A stretch of 32,958 nt of DNA, taken from NCBI GenBank assembly GCA_003167155.1, contig PMTY01000023.1, positions 4,065-37,022 on the forward strand, read 5' to 3'. Of the stretch, positions 17,726-26,374 are shown one piece after another. How positions within the stretch are numbered: the stretch's first letter is position 1; the number at the start of each line of letters is the position of its first letter. The stretch is from Candidatus Cybelea tumulisoli (GTDB lineage: Bacteria; Vulcanimicrobiota; Vulcanimicrobiia; Vulcanimicrobiales; Vulcanimicrobiaceae). Made by a program: the position numbers and the translations under genes. Below the pieces are notes generated by a model. The model saw only the letters and a list, made by a program, of their open reading frames with translations, was not told the origin of the DNA and made no database searches.

Positions 17726-18676
17726 ATGCAAAGATTGAGTCTAGGACGCTCCATGCTCGGCGGCGCGGCGGTAGTCGCGCTGCTATTAGGATGCGGTGGC
17801 CTAAATGGGCCACCGTTTGTGTTTTCGGAGGGCGAGCCGACGGCATTAAAAGCAACGAGCGGCGAACTACTCTATGTCGCGAACGAAGGCGCCGCCGACG
17901 GCGTGACGATTCTCACTTATCCGCAGGGCAAGTACGTCGCAACGATCACGAACATCGGCGGCCCGACCGGCATATGCTCCGACGCGTCGGGTAACGTCTG
18001 GGTGTCGGCGTATGATGACCAGACTCGCAAGTTTTACCTTTATAGGTTCGTACACGGCGGAACCAAGCCGATTGAAACGCTGCGTGTCCCTGGAGGCGCG
18101 TATGGCTGCGCGATCGATCGGGCGACGGGCGATCTTGCGACGTGGGCCGCCTTCGCCGGTTCGGCGGGTGAGGTCGACGTATTTCCCGGCGCGCGACACG
18201 GCAAGCCGACCGTTTACAAAACGACCTTCCAACCGCTCTTCGGTACTTACGACAACCGCGGCAACATCTTCGCCGACGGCATCGTAAACAGTGGTGACTT
18301 CATCTTTGAGGAACTGGCGAAGGGCAGTAAGAGTTTTGCACTCGTTCGCTTGAACAAGCCGGCCATCAATCCGGGCAGCGTCCAGTGGGACGGCAAGTAC
18401 GTCGTCGTCGGTGAAGGTTTCGTCTCGAGTGGACCCGTGCTTTATCGGGTGCAAGTCTCGGCGAACCGCGGAAGGGTCGTCCACAGCGTGGTCTTGCAGG
18501 GGCTCGGGGTCCCGGTACGATTTTGGATTGAGGACGGTAATGTTGTCGCCGGCCAAGGCAGGCACGCCGGCCGGCAGCTTGGGTTGTATGATTATCCGGC
18601 CGGCGGCAAGCGGGTCGGCGTGTTCTCAGGTTTCCACAATCCGATGGGAATGACGGTCAGCGTAGCGGCGCAATAA
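17726..18676 (+). CDS. exported propeller-type lipoprotein, paralog 1
   Basis: 316 aa. The signal ends in a lipobox (VALLLGC), so the mature protein is probably lipid-anchored. Repeats such as LLYVANEGAADGVTILTYPQGKYVATI and PTGICSDASGNVWVSAYD are typical of YVTN/NHL-like beta-propellers found in groups of secreted lipoproteins. No catalytic motif is visible; a binding or scaffold role is inferred. Start ATG 17726 follows AGGAGG at about eight bases. It ends GMTVSVAAQ and is followed 14 nt later by a paralog with which it shares nearly every segment, so the two form an operon and an old tandem duplication. Confidence 0.82.
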   Translation: MQRLSLGRSMLGGAAVVALLLGCGGLNGPPFVFSEGEPTALKATSGELLYVANEGAADGVTILTYPQGKYVATITNIGGPTGICSDASGNVWVSAYDDQTRKFYLYRFVHGGTKPIETLRVPGGAYGCAIDRATGDLATWAAFAGSAGEVDVFPGARHGKPTVYKTTFQPLFGTYDNRGNIFADGIVNSGDFIFEELAKGSKSFALVRLNKPAINPGSVQWDGKYVVVGEGFVSSGPVLYRVQVSANRGRVVHSVVLQGLGVPVRFWIEDGNVVAGQGRHAGRQLGLYDYPAGGKRVGVFSGFHNPMGMTVSVAAQ

Positions 18677-18690
18677 CGGGGGAGAGGATC

Positions 18691-19932
18691 ATGCAGGCTG
18701 CAGTTCGTTGGTCGCCTGTGGCGGCTGTTGCAGGCATAATCGCTTTGCTGTGGGGATGCAGCGCCCTTCCCTTCGACTTCGCTCAGGGCAGGCTGGCTCA
18801 GGATGACATGCCGCCGAGCGCGCCGTCGGCGACGAGCGGCGATCTGCTTTACGTTGCGAACAAGGGCGCTTCGGAAGGCGTGAGCGTTCTCACCTTCCCG
18901 CAAGGAACGCTGGTCGCGACGATCAAGCAGATCGGCAGCGTTCGGGGCATCTGCTCCGATACGTCCGGCAATGTGTGGATGACGACTTCCAACAGCGGAA
19001 GCGACCCGTTTCACATCTACAAATTCCGTCACGGCGGAACAAAGCCGGTCGAAGTTCTGAATACGCACCGCTACACGTACGGCTGCGCGGTCGATCCAAC
19101 GACCGGGAACCTCGCTGTGATAAGTTATGGCGGATCCGAGGACGGTGTAGTCGACATTTGGCGGGGCGCGCATAAAGGGAAGCCCGCCGTTTATTACATT
19201 GGGATCCCTCCGTCCGCGTGCGCGTACGACTTCAGCGGTAACCTGTTCGTCGACGGGGCCGGAGGGGCGGGCGCCGCGTTGACGGAGTTGGTGAAGGGCG
19301 CCAAGCGTTTTACGAGCATCAGCCTACGAAACAACGCGGGGTGGACCGTCGGCAGCGTGCAATGGGACGGCACGTACGTCACGCTCGGCGTTGGCACCAT
19401 TTCTGGATCGTCTTCGATCTATCGCGTGCAGCTCTCCGGCGAGCGCGGCAAGGTCGTTAAGCCGGTGCACCTCCAGCACCTCGCTAGCTGGCCACACTTT
19501 GTGATCGTCTACGGCGAAATCGTTGCGACCCAACGTGGCTCAGCCGGTCGCAGAATCGGCCTTTACAAATACCCGGGCGGCGGAAAGACGCTCGATGTAT
19601 TCTCGGGCTTCGATCATCCCGCGGGGATGACTATAAGCGTGGCGCGGAAACACCTGTCATTCGCTATCGGGAATAAGATAATCGTCGGCGAACTGGTGCA
19701 TGAAGAACTTCGGCGGATAGGGCGCCTTGATCTTCACCCACTTGGCCGGTTGTTGCGAGAAATCGAAACAGTCGGCGGGCGAATGCGCGCGCGTGTCGGC
19801 TTTGGCGAGCCGGCCCAGACCGAAGAGGTCTTCGGCAAAGCGCAGCACGCTGGCGGTTTCGTAGTGGTCGTGCGAGACGTAATCGTGTTTGACATACGGA
19901 GAGAGCACGATCAGCGGTACGCGGAAGCCTAA
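18691..19932 (+). CDS. exported propeller-type lipoprotein, paralog 2, with antisense-derived C-terminal extension
   Basis: 413 aa; signal with lipobox (IALLWGC). Residues 45-319 are the same propeller as the preceding gene (LLYVANKGASEGVSVLTFPQGTLVATI, RGICSDTSGNVWM, GMTISVAR). Two oddities. First, the linker after the lipobox (PFDFAQGRLAQDD) is encoded by a dispersed repeat. Second, where paralog 1 stops, this frame runs on for 94 more residues, of which 92 codons and the stop (19657-19932) lie on the opposite strand of the convergent phosphoesterase gene and look like no protein domain. The natural stop seems to have been lost. GGGGAGAGG precedes the ATG at 18691. Confidence 0.78.
   Translation: MQAAVRWSPVAAVAGIIALLWGCSALPFDFAQGRLAQDDMPPSAPSATSGDLLYVANKGASEGVSVLTFPQGTLVATIKQIGSVRGICSDTSGNVWMTTSNSGSDPFHIYKFRHGGTKPVEVLNTHRYTYGCAVDPTTGNLAVISYGGSEDGVVDIWRGAHKGKPAVYYIGIPPSACAYDFSGNLFVDGAGGAGAALTELVKGAKRFTSISLRNNAGWTVGSVQWDGTYVTLGVGTISGSSSIYRVQLSGERGKVVKPVHLQHLASWPHFVIVYGEIVATQRGSAGRRIGLYKYPGGGKTLDVFSGFDHPAGMTISVARKHLSFAIGNKIIVGELVHEELRRIGRLDLHPLGRLLREIETVGGRMRARVGFGEPAQTEEVFGKAQHAGGFVVVVRDVIVFDIRREHDQRYAEA
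18764..18810. repeat. dispersed ALSEVEG-type repeat unit inside the lipoprotein linker
   Basis: The stretch reading CCCTTCGACTTCGCTCAGGG followed by GGCTCAGGATGACA is a familiar dispersed-repeat sequence in many bacterial genomes and MAGs. Translated on the other strand it gives the tell-tale peptide LSQPALSEVEG. Here it is in frame inside paralog 2 and replaces the linker seen in paralog 1. I found no second copy in the window. Recognition is from memory of the motif. Confidence 0.6.
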
Positions 19933-21027
19933 ACTGTCGCGATCCTTGTACTCGGGCGCCACCGGGTCGTAGAGGCCGCCCCAATCGTCCCACTGGATGA
20001 AGATCGCCGTCGAGTTCCAGAACTTGCTCTTGCCCACGGTGTTCACCAGCGCAGAGACCCACGACGGCCCGTAGTCATCCGGGCAGTTGGTGTGATCCGA
20101 GTCGTCGCAGACGGGCGTGATCCAGGTGAAGTTCGCGAGTTTTCCGGCCCGTACGTCGGTGATGAACTTAAAGTTGGGCGAAATGACGTCTTTCTTCCAA
20201 TCGGGCCCGTCGTAGATATGTTTGATGGCCTGATAACTGGACCACGTTGCACCGTTGCCGCTCGAATCGGTACCATACTTGCTTGCGTAGAAGCGCCACG
20301 AGAGCTTCGCCTTGTCGAGCTCATCGCCAAGGGTTTGATAGTCGAAGCACGCCTTCTGATGCCCCCTGACGACGCGCTCTACCGTGATCATCGCGACTGT
20401 GGCTCGCTCGTGCTGCTCGCAACCCCAGTAGAAGCTGTCGGGCAAGTTGGCGCTCCAGGCTGCCTGCGCGGCGATAATGTATTGATGCGCGACGAAGCTC
20501 TCGTCGAGCTGCGACTGGAACATGCGGTCGGCAAGCGCGCCTTCGTGCGCCATGTCGAAGTACGGCTTCGACTGCTCGTGCGGCACGTACACGTACTCCG
20601 GGTCCTTGAAGGCGGCGTCGTTCATCTCTTTATCGAACCCGTTCATCCGGCAGTCCGTACCGGGCAGCTTGCCCCTACCGTTACAGGCCGTGAACATCGC
20701 CTCCACCGAGTGATCGATATCGTAGTAGGCACCGAGCTTCGATGGCTGGAGTTTGATCGTGTGGCCCGCCGAGTCTTGGCCTTCCGTGACGGTATACGCG
20801 TGCGGGTAGCCGTAGAACATGTTGTTGAAGCTGCGGTTCTCTTGAACGATGTAGACGACGTGGGTGATCTTGCCGGCGCCCGTCGCGTTAAGCGCACGCA
20901 TTGCGTTGGCGCTTTGCATGTAGGGCAACGAACTCGGCGAGCCGGGCGAGCCAAGGGAGCACCCCCCGAGCATCGCCGCACCTGCGCAAATGCCGAGCGC
21001 AAAGCGCGTGAAGCCTGAGATTCTCAT
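19657..21027 (-). CDS. exported phosphoesterase (phospholipase C / acid phosphatase family), lipoprotein
   Basis: 456 aa. The signal ends in a lipobox (GAAMLGGC), so it is probably lipid-anchored outside the cytoplasmic membrane. Alkaline-phosphatase-like fold of the phosphoesterase family (phospholipase C, AcpA): metal-site motif VVYIVQENRSFNNMF near residue 60, the likely nucleophile region DESFVAHQYIIAAQAAW, and C-terminal metal motif IFIQWDDWGGLYDPVAP. The last motif has Pro where the other phosphoesterase here has His (DHVAP). About ten cysteines suggest disulfides. The substrate (phospholipid or phosphomonoester) is not predictable. Its 3' end overlaps the convergent lipoprotein ORF by 276 nt. 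Confidence 0.85.
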   Translation of the reverse strand: MRISGFTRFALGICAGAAMLGGCSLGSPGSPSSLPYMQSANAMRALNATGAGKITHVVYIVQENRSFNNMFYGYPHAYTVTEGQDSAGHTIKLQPSKLGAYYDIDHSVEAMFTACNGRGKLPGTDCRMNGFDKEMNDAAFKDPEYVYVPHEQSKPYFDMAHEGALADRMFQSQLDESFVAHQYIIAAQAAWSANLPDSFYWGCEQHERATVAMITVERVVRGHQKACFDYQTLGDELDKAKLSWRFYASKYGTDSSGNGATWSSYQAIKHIYDGPDWKKDVISPNFKFITDVRAGKLANFTWITPVCDDSDHTNCPDDYGPSWVSALVNTVGKSKFWNSTAIFIQWDDWGGLYDPVAPEYKDRDSLGFRVPLIVLSPYVKHDYVSHDHYETASVLRFAEDLFGLGRLAKADTRAHSPADCFDFSQQPAKWVKIKAPYPPKFFMHQFADDYLIPDSE

Positions 21028-21065
21028 CTACGGGACCCTCCACCTAAGCAGCGACGGACGAAAGA

Positions 21066-21088
21066 GCCGCTGGGTTTCGACCAGCGGC
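21066..21088 (-). terminator. hairpin between convergently spaced secreted-protein genes, probable terminator
   Basis: A perfect 8-bp stem GCCGCTGG / CCAGCGGC with loop GTTTCGA lies 46 nt past the stop of the 21134-22216 gene. On the minus strand it is followed by TCTTTCG, a short U-rich run. It could terminate that gene or act in the leader of the next gene in the same direction (start 21027). Confidence 0.45.
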
Positions 21089-21133
21089 CCTCAGTTCCAT
21101 CGTCGCAGAGGCGCGAAGGGCGCCCGCGCTTTA

Positions 21134-22216
21134 CTAGATCTTCGTGATATAACCGTTGGCTAGGCCGGCGCCCATGTAGACGCCGATGACGGTGCTTCCG
21201 TAGACAGAGTTAGCACTCACGGGACCAATAACGGTGGCGGTACCGGCGGTCCAGTTGCGGATCGGCAGCAAGAAGCCGTACTCGAGGGTTTTATTCTTGA
21301 TATCGAAGTAGTCGCCGATCACGTTGTAGTTGCCGGGTCCGCCCGCTCCGGTGATCCCTTCGAAGTGGGTAAGGATCGACTTCGGCCAAGTGTAGACCAG
21401 CATTTTGGTCCCGGCGAGGTCGCGCACGTATGCGTGCGTGCCCGTCTTATCGGTGTAGCCGCCGGCGATGGCGACGGCATTGCCGTCCATCCAAATACCG
21501 TAAGCCGTCGAGCTGATCGAGCCGGGAAATTCAAGCGTTGAAAACTTCGCGGTGGAAGAGTCGTAGATGAAGGCATGCCCCGAAACGGGATACGCCTTCG
21601 AATTCGTCAGCAACGAACCGGACTTTATCGAATCGTAGTTTCCGACTACTTTGTAGGCCGTATCCCCGTAGTTGCTGTGAGCGATCGTGTAGTTGCACGA
21701 TTTCGGCGAGCAGAGTTTTGTCGGAGCGTCGACGGTGAGATACTTCTTGGTCACCGAGTCGTAGACGAACCCACCCGCGCTCGTCTGGCCCCTTTTCTCA
21801 TAACTGCCGACGAGCCGGTAGCCCGTCGCCGTAACCGCTGGGCCGTACACGCTGGTATTTGACGCGCCCGGGTACTTAATCGGCGTCCAGACGCCTGTTT
21901 TTCGATCGTAGACGACGCCCAGGTTCGACCCGTCGGCTCGATCGATGAAGCCCGTGATCAGGTTGCCGCGGATGCCCGTAAGAAGGGTCCCGACCGCCTT
22001 CGGAAACTGGCTCAGCGGAACGTCGAGCGTTTGCAGGACGGGTCCGTCCGAACCAAAGCGCAAGAAGTTCGCTTGTGTCGCCATCGCCGGCGTGGACATC
22101 GCAGGTACGGCGCCGAGGCTGCCGGAGCGGCCTCCGGCGGCGCATCCGGCAAGCAGCGCGACCGAGAGCGCTGCGATCGAGGCTCGCGCGAACACGGAGG
22201 TAAACGAAAAACTCAT
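21134..22216 (-). CDS. exported lipoprotein with repeated beta-strand motifs (HAF-repeat-like)
   Basis: 360 aa from ATG 22216. The signal ends in a lipobox (VALLAGC). The mature protein is built of repeats of the form GGFVYDSVTKKYLTVDAP, GHAFIYDSSTAKFSTLEFPG and GVVYDRKTGVWTPIKYPGA, interleaved with GxYxVVGNYD or YNVIGDYFD segments. This is the arrangement of extracellular HAF-type repeats, probably a propeller. Two nearby cysteines (KLCSPKSCNY) may pair. There is no enzyme motif; function unknown. A TTG one codon upstream is an alternative start. A promoter with an inverted repeat in the spacer lies upstream at 22280-22308. Confidence 0.78.
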   Translation of the reverse strand: MSFSFTSVFARASIAALSVALLAGCAAGGRSGSLGAVPAMSTPAMATQANFLRFGSDGPVLQTLDVPLSQFPKAVGTLLTGIRGNLITGFIDRADGSNLGVVYDRKTGVWTPIKYPGASNTSVYGPAVTATGYRLVGSYEKRGQTSAGGFVYDSVTKKYLTVDAPTKLCSPKSCNYTIAHSNYGDTAYKVVGNYDSIKSGSLLTNSKAYPVSGHAFIYDSSTAKFSTLEFPGSISSTAYGIWMDGNAVAIAGGYTDKTGTHAYVRDLAGTKMLVYTWPKSILTHFEGITGAGGPGNYNVIGDYFDIKNKTLEYGFLLPIRNWTAGTATVIGPVSANSVYGSTVIGVYMGAGLANGYITKI

Positions 22217-22219
22217 CAA

Positions 22220-22537
22220 GACAACTCACTATTCATAGAGCAGCGCTGCAGCTTCTTAGCAGAAGCGCAGTGCAGAGGAAAAATACAGATGGTCCATCTT
22301 AGCATCAAGAGCGCCGTCTCGTAAGCCCTAATCGTCAGATCGCCGGCTAAATAACGCGGTCCTGTCACGATAACCAGTTAACGAGGTCCCAAAACTGCAA
22401 GTAGCGTTAATAAAGCTTCTAAAGCGGCCGATAAGCACGTCCGCCGGTTGCAACTCGGATACGCGGGGGCTTTGCACCGCCAAGCAGAAACGGTCGTTCC
22501 AACGCCGTGACGTTCATGAAGCGGAGGAGCAAGGCAG
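22220..22537. other. 318-nt divergent intergenic region
   Basis: No credible gene on either strand. Apart from the minus-strand promoter at 22280-22308, the middle part (about 22375-22420) is AT-richer than the surroundings, with GTTAAC and TTAATAAAG. It probably contains the plus-strand promoter for the esterase operon, but I cannot point to convincing -35/-10 boxes. Confidence 0.5.
22280..22308 (-). promoter_or_regulatory. putative minus-strand promoter with inverted repeat in the spacer
   Basis: On the minus strand TTGATG (22308-22303) and TATTTT (22285-22280), each matching consensus at four of six positions, are separated by exactly 17 bp. The spacer holds AGATGG-A-CCATCT (22299-22287), a 13-bp inverted repeat that could be an operator. 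It would drive the lipoprotein starting at 22216. Confidence 0.4.
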
Positions 22538-24751
22538 ATGATAGTCCGGGACACGCAGACACGACAGATCATAACGTGGGTCGTCTTCGCCGCTATCTCG
22601 GGATCCAACATTGGAACTGCGCCGGCCTCCGCGCAAGGCGCTGCCCCTAGCACAACGGGCGCGATCGCCAATGCCTATGTCGCATTAGCCGAAGCTTACC
22701 AACGGGCGGATAAAGCGGCGCTTTTTAACCTGCTGCTCCCCGAGTTCGAATTCACGTACACGACGGGGGCCCGCGAGAACCTTGCGCAATACATCGCCGA
22801 TTGGAACGAGACGATAGAGAACTTACCCGGGCTGCACGTTAGTATACAGGTTGAGAGGCTTAACGTTAGCGGTAACGCCGCCGATGCAGTAGTTCTGCTC
22901 ACGCAGCGTTATACGCGCTCAAAGCACGGCGCACTCGACGTCCAGCGCGAAGATGATCGTTGGAGTCTGCGCAACGGCAGCTGGGTTTTAACGACGGGGC
23001 GCACGATGAGTGATACCTTTTACCTGGACGGCAATGTCGCGAGCACCGACGCACCCGTGGCGCCGCTGACGGCCTCGCAGCGCAGCGCAGTGACGGCTCA
23101 ACTCAAAGAAGTCGCGTGGCCGATTCATACGGCCGTCCCGGGAGGAAGTTTGCAGGATCTCGCGCCCCTCGAGGGCGCCATCGGAGCGTCTCGTATAGTC
23201 GCGATGGGCGAGGCAACGCACGGCACCAGTGAGTTTTTCTCGCTGAAGGATCGTATCTTCAGGCTGCTGGCCACGAAGATGGGTTTCACCGTGCTCGCGA
23301 TGGAGACGCCATGGGTCGGCGGACTCGCAATCGACAAATACGTCACGACCGGACAAGGCGACGCACCCGCGGCATTAGCGGGCACGTTTGCCGTGTGGGA
23401 CAACCAGGAAGTGCTCGATCTTATCGAGTGGATGCGCGCCTATAACCTGACTCGAGGCAATCGGCCGCCGTTGCGCTTTGTGGGAATCGATATGCAAGAC
23501 GACCCCGTTGCGCTAAGTGGAGTCATTCTGCGCTTTGTGAAAGCCGCGCGCCCGGCCGACGTGTCGCTCGTCTCCACTCAACTTGCATGCCTACGAGCGC
23601 GCGGTGGACCAACGCCAGATTGTGTCGGCTCGATCGCGCAGGTCGAAAGCACGGTGACCAATGAAGCGCGAGGCACTACGCTGTCGCGCGATGAGATTTT
23701 GCAGGCGGAGCACGCCGTCACCGTGGCCCGCGAACAGGCGCAAATGGAGAGTGAGCCCGAACTTATCGACCAAGTCAACTCACGCGATCGCGCGATGGCC
23801 TACAACCTCGAGTGGTTCGCAACGACGGCGTTCCCGGGCGCGCGAATCGCCGTTTGGGCGCACGACGGTCACATTATGACATCGAATAGCAACGGGATGG
23901 TTCCAATGGGAACGTATCTGCGCAAACGCTATGGTGCGAACTATTACGTCATCGGCTTCGGATTCGATCGTGGCAGCGTCAGTCCCAATGGCATGGCCGC
24001 AGTGGTAACGGTTCCGCCGGCGCCTCCCTACGCGGTCGAGTCAGTCTTGCGTTCGACCGGCCAACCGTTGTTTGGACTCAATCTCAGGCAGATGCCCGCC
24101 GGCACCCCGCTTGGGGCTCTGCTATCGAGCGAGCAGCCGATGCGAACTCTCGGCGCCTTCACGAGTGCCAAGGATCTCGTCGACTCGCAGACTTTTGGCA
24201 ACGTGCGCCTGATAGACTCGTTCGACAGCCTGATATTCGTGGACGAAATGCATGCGGCGCACTCATTTGAACTGCAACACGCGCCGGTGGTGCGGCCACT
24301 CACGGTACCGGCCGCCTCCGGAGGCGTCACGTGGGCGACGAAGTGGCTCTTTGCCAGTTCGGATCCGAGCAGCTATCGGGCCGGCGGAGATGCGCCCTCG
24401 GCGAGCTATCCGTCGGGGCTGCTGTGGTTGTCGTCGGTTTCCAACATCGGATCCGGTTACACGGTCGGGACGATTCCCGTGGCAACGCACCGCGGCAAGC
24501 GCCTTCGCTTAACCGGCGTGCTTGAGGCGGCCGGTGTCGACAAGGGCGCCGAAGCGTGGATGGTCGTCTCCGGGCCGAACGGAAAGCTTGAATCGTTCGA
24601 CTACATGCTGGACCGCTCGCTGCAAGGGACGACGGATTGGACGCCATTTACCATCGCTCTCGACGTGCCGAAGGACGCTCGCGCCATCCGGTTCGGGCTC
24701 TTGTTGCGCGGGCGGGGGCGGCTGTGGGCAACGAATCTCGAGGTGCAATAA
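22538..24751 (+). CDS. exported erythromycin-esterase-family protein with N-terminal SnoaL/NTF2-like domain
   Basis: 737 aa. N-terminal export signal (hydrophobic stretch [21 protein letters not shown]). About residues 40-150 resemble an NTF2/SnoaL-like domain ([32 protein letters not shown]). About 165-560 are the erythromycin-esterase fold: [21 protein letters not shown] (Glu225, His228), [33 protein letters not shown] and WAHDGHI (His442, His445). The C-terminal 170 residues are a beta-sandwich ([14 protein letters not shown]...[23 protein letters not shown]). EreA/EreB hydrolyse the macrolide lactone; most relatives have unknown substrates, so resistance cannot be assumed. ATG 22538 has GGAGGA upstream. 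The stop overlaps the next start by 1 nt. Confidence 0.86.
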   Translation: MIVRDTQTRQIITWVVFAAISGSNIGTAPASAQGAAPSTTGAIANAYVALAEAYQRADKAALFNLLLPEFEFTYTTGARENLAQYIADWNETIENLPGLHVSIQVERLNVSGNAADAVVLLTQRYTRSKHGALDVQREDDRWSLRNGSWVLTTGRTMSDTFYLDGNVASTDAPVAPLTASQRSAVTAQLKEVAWPIHTAVPGGSLQDLAPLEGAIGASRIVAMGEATHGTSEFFSLKDRIFRLLATKMGFTVLAMETPWVGGLAIDKYVTTGQGDAPAALAGTFAVWDNQEVLDLIEWMRAYNLTRGNRPPLRFVGIDMQDDPVALSGVILRFVKAARPADVSLVSTQLACLRARGGPTPDCVGSIAQVESTVTNEARGTTLSRDEILQAEHAVTVAREQAQMESEPELIDQVNSRDRAMAYNLEWFATTAFPGARIAVWAHDGHIMTSNSNGMVPMGTYLRKRYGANYYVIGFGFDRGSVSPNGMAAVVTVPPAPPYAVESVLRSTGQPLFGLNLRQMPAGTPLGALLSSEQPMRTLGAFTSAKDLVDSQTFGNVRLIDSFDSLIFVDEMHAAHSFELQHAPVVRPLTVPAASGGVTWATKWLFASSDPSSYRAGGDAPSASYPSGLLWLSSVSNIGSGYTVGTIPVATHRGKRLRLTGVLEAAGVDKGAEAWMVVSGPNGKLESFDYMLDRSLQGTTDWTPFTIALDVPKDARAIRFGLLLRGRGRLWATNLEVQ

Positions 24752-26172
24752 TGTTTCGCTCCGCGGTATCTTCGTTCATCGTGCTTATCCTGGTCTCCGG
24801 GTCCGCGCGCGCCATGCCGCCCGTAGATGGAATACACAAGATCCGCCACGTGATCGTCATCATGCAGGAGAACCGTTCCTTCGATAGTTACTTCGGAACG
24901 TTTCCGGGAGCCGACGGCATTCCGATGCGTGACGGAGTCGCGCAGGTCTGCGTTCCCGATAAAGAGACCAAAACGTGCGTGCGGCCGTACCACGACACAA
25001 ACGATGAGGATACCGGCGGCCCGCACGGCGCGAAGGCGGCCGATCTCGATATCGACGGCGGAAGGATGGACGGCTTCGTCGACGCCATGGAAGGAGCGCA
25101 ACGCACCGGCGGCTGTCCGACCGATATCCCCACGTGCGTCGTCAAAGGCCACGAAACTACCGTGATGGGTTATCATACCGCCCAAGAGCTTCCGAACTAC
25201 TGGGCGTATGCGCGCAACTTCGTTCTCCAAGACCACATGTTCGAGCCGGTGCGATCCTGGAGTCTGCCGACGCACCTCTATATGGTTTCGGAGTGGGCGG
25301 CAGACTGCGCCACGATTGGCGATCCGGCAACTTGCAAGCCGGAGCGCACGTACTTTAAGGAAGCCGATTTTCCGCGCGATCTTTTCACCAAGGACGAGCC
25401 ACAGGCCGCCGGCCGCCCCGACTACCCTTGGACCGACTTAACGTATCTGCTGCACGCGAACCGCATCTCATGGGCCTACTACGTGATGGACGGGCTCGAG
25501 CCCGACTGTGAGAACGATCAGAGCAGCTGTAATCTCAAGCCGCAGACGGCTCGAACGCCGGGCATCTGGAATCCGCTGCTGACGTTCGACGACGTGAAAC
25601 AGGACGGGCAGCTTTCAAATATCAAAGATACGTCGCTCTTCTTCAGCGATCTTCGCAACGGCACGCTGCCGGCGGTCGCGTGGCTCGCGCCGGGAAACCG
25701 CTATAGCGAACACCCGCCGGGAGAGATCAGCGCGGGCCAGGCCTACGTCACCGGGGTTATCAACGCGGTTATGCGCAGCCCCTATTGGGATTCGACGGCG
25801 ATCTTTCTGAGTTGGGACGATTGGGGCGGCTTCTACGATCACGTCGCCCCGCCGAACGTCAACTACTTCGGTTACGGGCTTCGCGTCCCCGCGCTCGTGA
25901 TCAGTGCGTACGCGCGCAAGGGATACATCGACCATCAAACGCTCAGCCACGACGCCTACGTCAAGTTTATCGAAGACGACTTTCTCGCAGGGCAACGGCT
26001 GGATCCGCAGTCCGACGGGCGCCCGGATCCGCGCGCCGAGGTTGCGGAAAATGCACCGCAGCTCGGCGACTTGCGAAACGACTTTGATTTCACGCAGCCG
26101 CCGCGCCCGCCGCTGATTTTACCGGGCGGAATCGGCCCACCATACAAACCAGGCTACACCGGCGCTCCGTAA
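24751..26172 (+). CDS. exported phosphoesterase (phospholipase C / acid phosphatase family)
   Basis: 473 aa from ATG 24751, which shares its first base with the upstream stop (TAATG); GAGGTG serves as ribosome-binding site. Signal peptide [21 protein letters not shown]. Motifs of the phosphoesterase family: [24 protein letters not shown], the Cys-containing region with [54 protein letters not shown] and [11 protein letters not shown]. The length fits bacterial phospholipase C/AcpA-like enzymes. It keeps the His in DHVAP that the paralog at 19657-21027 lacks. Coupled translation with the erythromycin-esterase-family protein suggests the two act in the same exported process; substrate unknown. 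Confidence 0.88.
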   Translation: MFRSAVSSFIVLILVSGSARAMPPVDGIHKIRHVIVIMQENRSFDSYFGTFPGADGIPMRDGVAQVCVPDKETKTCVRPYHDTNDEDTGGPHGAKAADLDIDGGRMDGFVDAMEGAQRTGGCPTDIPTCVVKGHETTVMGYHTAQELPNYWAYARNFVLQDHMFEPVRSWSLPTHLYMVSEWAADCATIGDPATCKPERTYFKEADFPRDLFTKDEPQAAGRPDYPWTDLTYLLHANRISWAYYVMDGLEPDCENDQSSCNLKPQTARTPGIWNPLLTFDDVKQDGQLSNIKDTSLFFSDLRNGTLPAVAWLAPGNRYSEHPPGEISAGQAYVTGVINAVMRSPYWDSTAIFLSWDDWGGFYDHVAPPNVNYFGYGLRVPALVISAYARKGYIDHQTLSHDAYVKFIEDDFLAGQRLDPQSDGRPDPRAEVAENAPQLGDLRNDFDFTQPPRPPLILPGGIGPPYKPGYTGAP

Positions 26173-26202
26173 GGCCCAGCAGCCATTATAACCATCCAGA
26201 TA

Positions 26203-26211
26203 TGGTATACT
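26203..26211 (+). promoter_or_regulatory. extended -10 promoter upstream of hipA-like gene
   Basis: TGGTATACT is an extended -10 (TG-N-TATACT, five of six matches to TATAAT) in an AT-rich patch of the 180-nt gap before hipA. No good -35 lies 17 bp upstream, which is acceptable for this promoter type. Transcription would start near 26218. Confidence 0.5.
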
Positions 26212-26242
26212 ATCGCCAGGTTTTGATTTTAACAGACCACAT

Positions 26243-26374
26243 ATGACGCTTTATTCTCCAGCGGGCCACCATGTAGGCTTGGATGTCGTTGACGACGTGC
26301 TGCGGCGCACTCGTCAACGTCAGCGCGCGCGCGCGCGAAGATCAAGTCCGAAATGCCGCTGCGCATTTTTTTGA
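26243..26374 (+). CDS. short upstream ORF overlapping the hipA start (doubtful)
   Basis: A 43-codon ORF (MTLYSPAGHHVGLDVVDDVL...) begins just after the putative promoter, runs through the GC dinucleotide tract at 26323-26337 and ends inside the hipA 5' end. It has no ribosome-binding site and no helix-turn-helix, so it is not a HipB antitoxin. Removing one GC unit from the tract would join it in frame to hipA. It may be a leader peptide, a lost N-terminus or chance. Confidence 0.25.
   Translation: MTLYSPAGHHVGLDVVDDVLRRTRQRQRARARRSSPKCRCAFF
26323..26337. repeat. (GC)7 dinucleotide tract upstream of hipA
   Basis: Seven GC repeats plus one G, 16-30 nt before the hipA ATG. Alternating GC tracts can slip during replication. 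Contraction by one unit would put the upstream 43-codon ORF in frame with hipA. Confidence 0.6.

Noticed and set aside
22538-24751. Calling this a macrolide-resistance gene
   Set aside because: The fold motifs fit, but the family is broad and the extra domains differ from EreA/EreB; there is no evidence for the substrate.
26243-26374. HipB antitoxin upstream of hipA
   Set aside because: The only ORF is 43 codons, has no helix-turn-helix pattern and is Arg-rich at its end.
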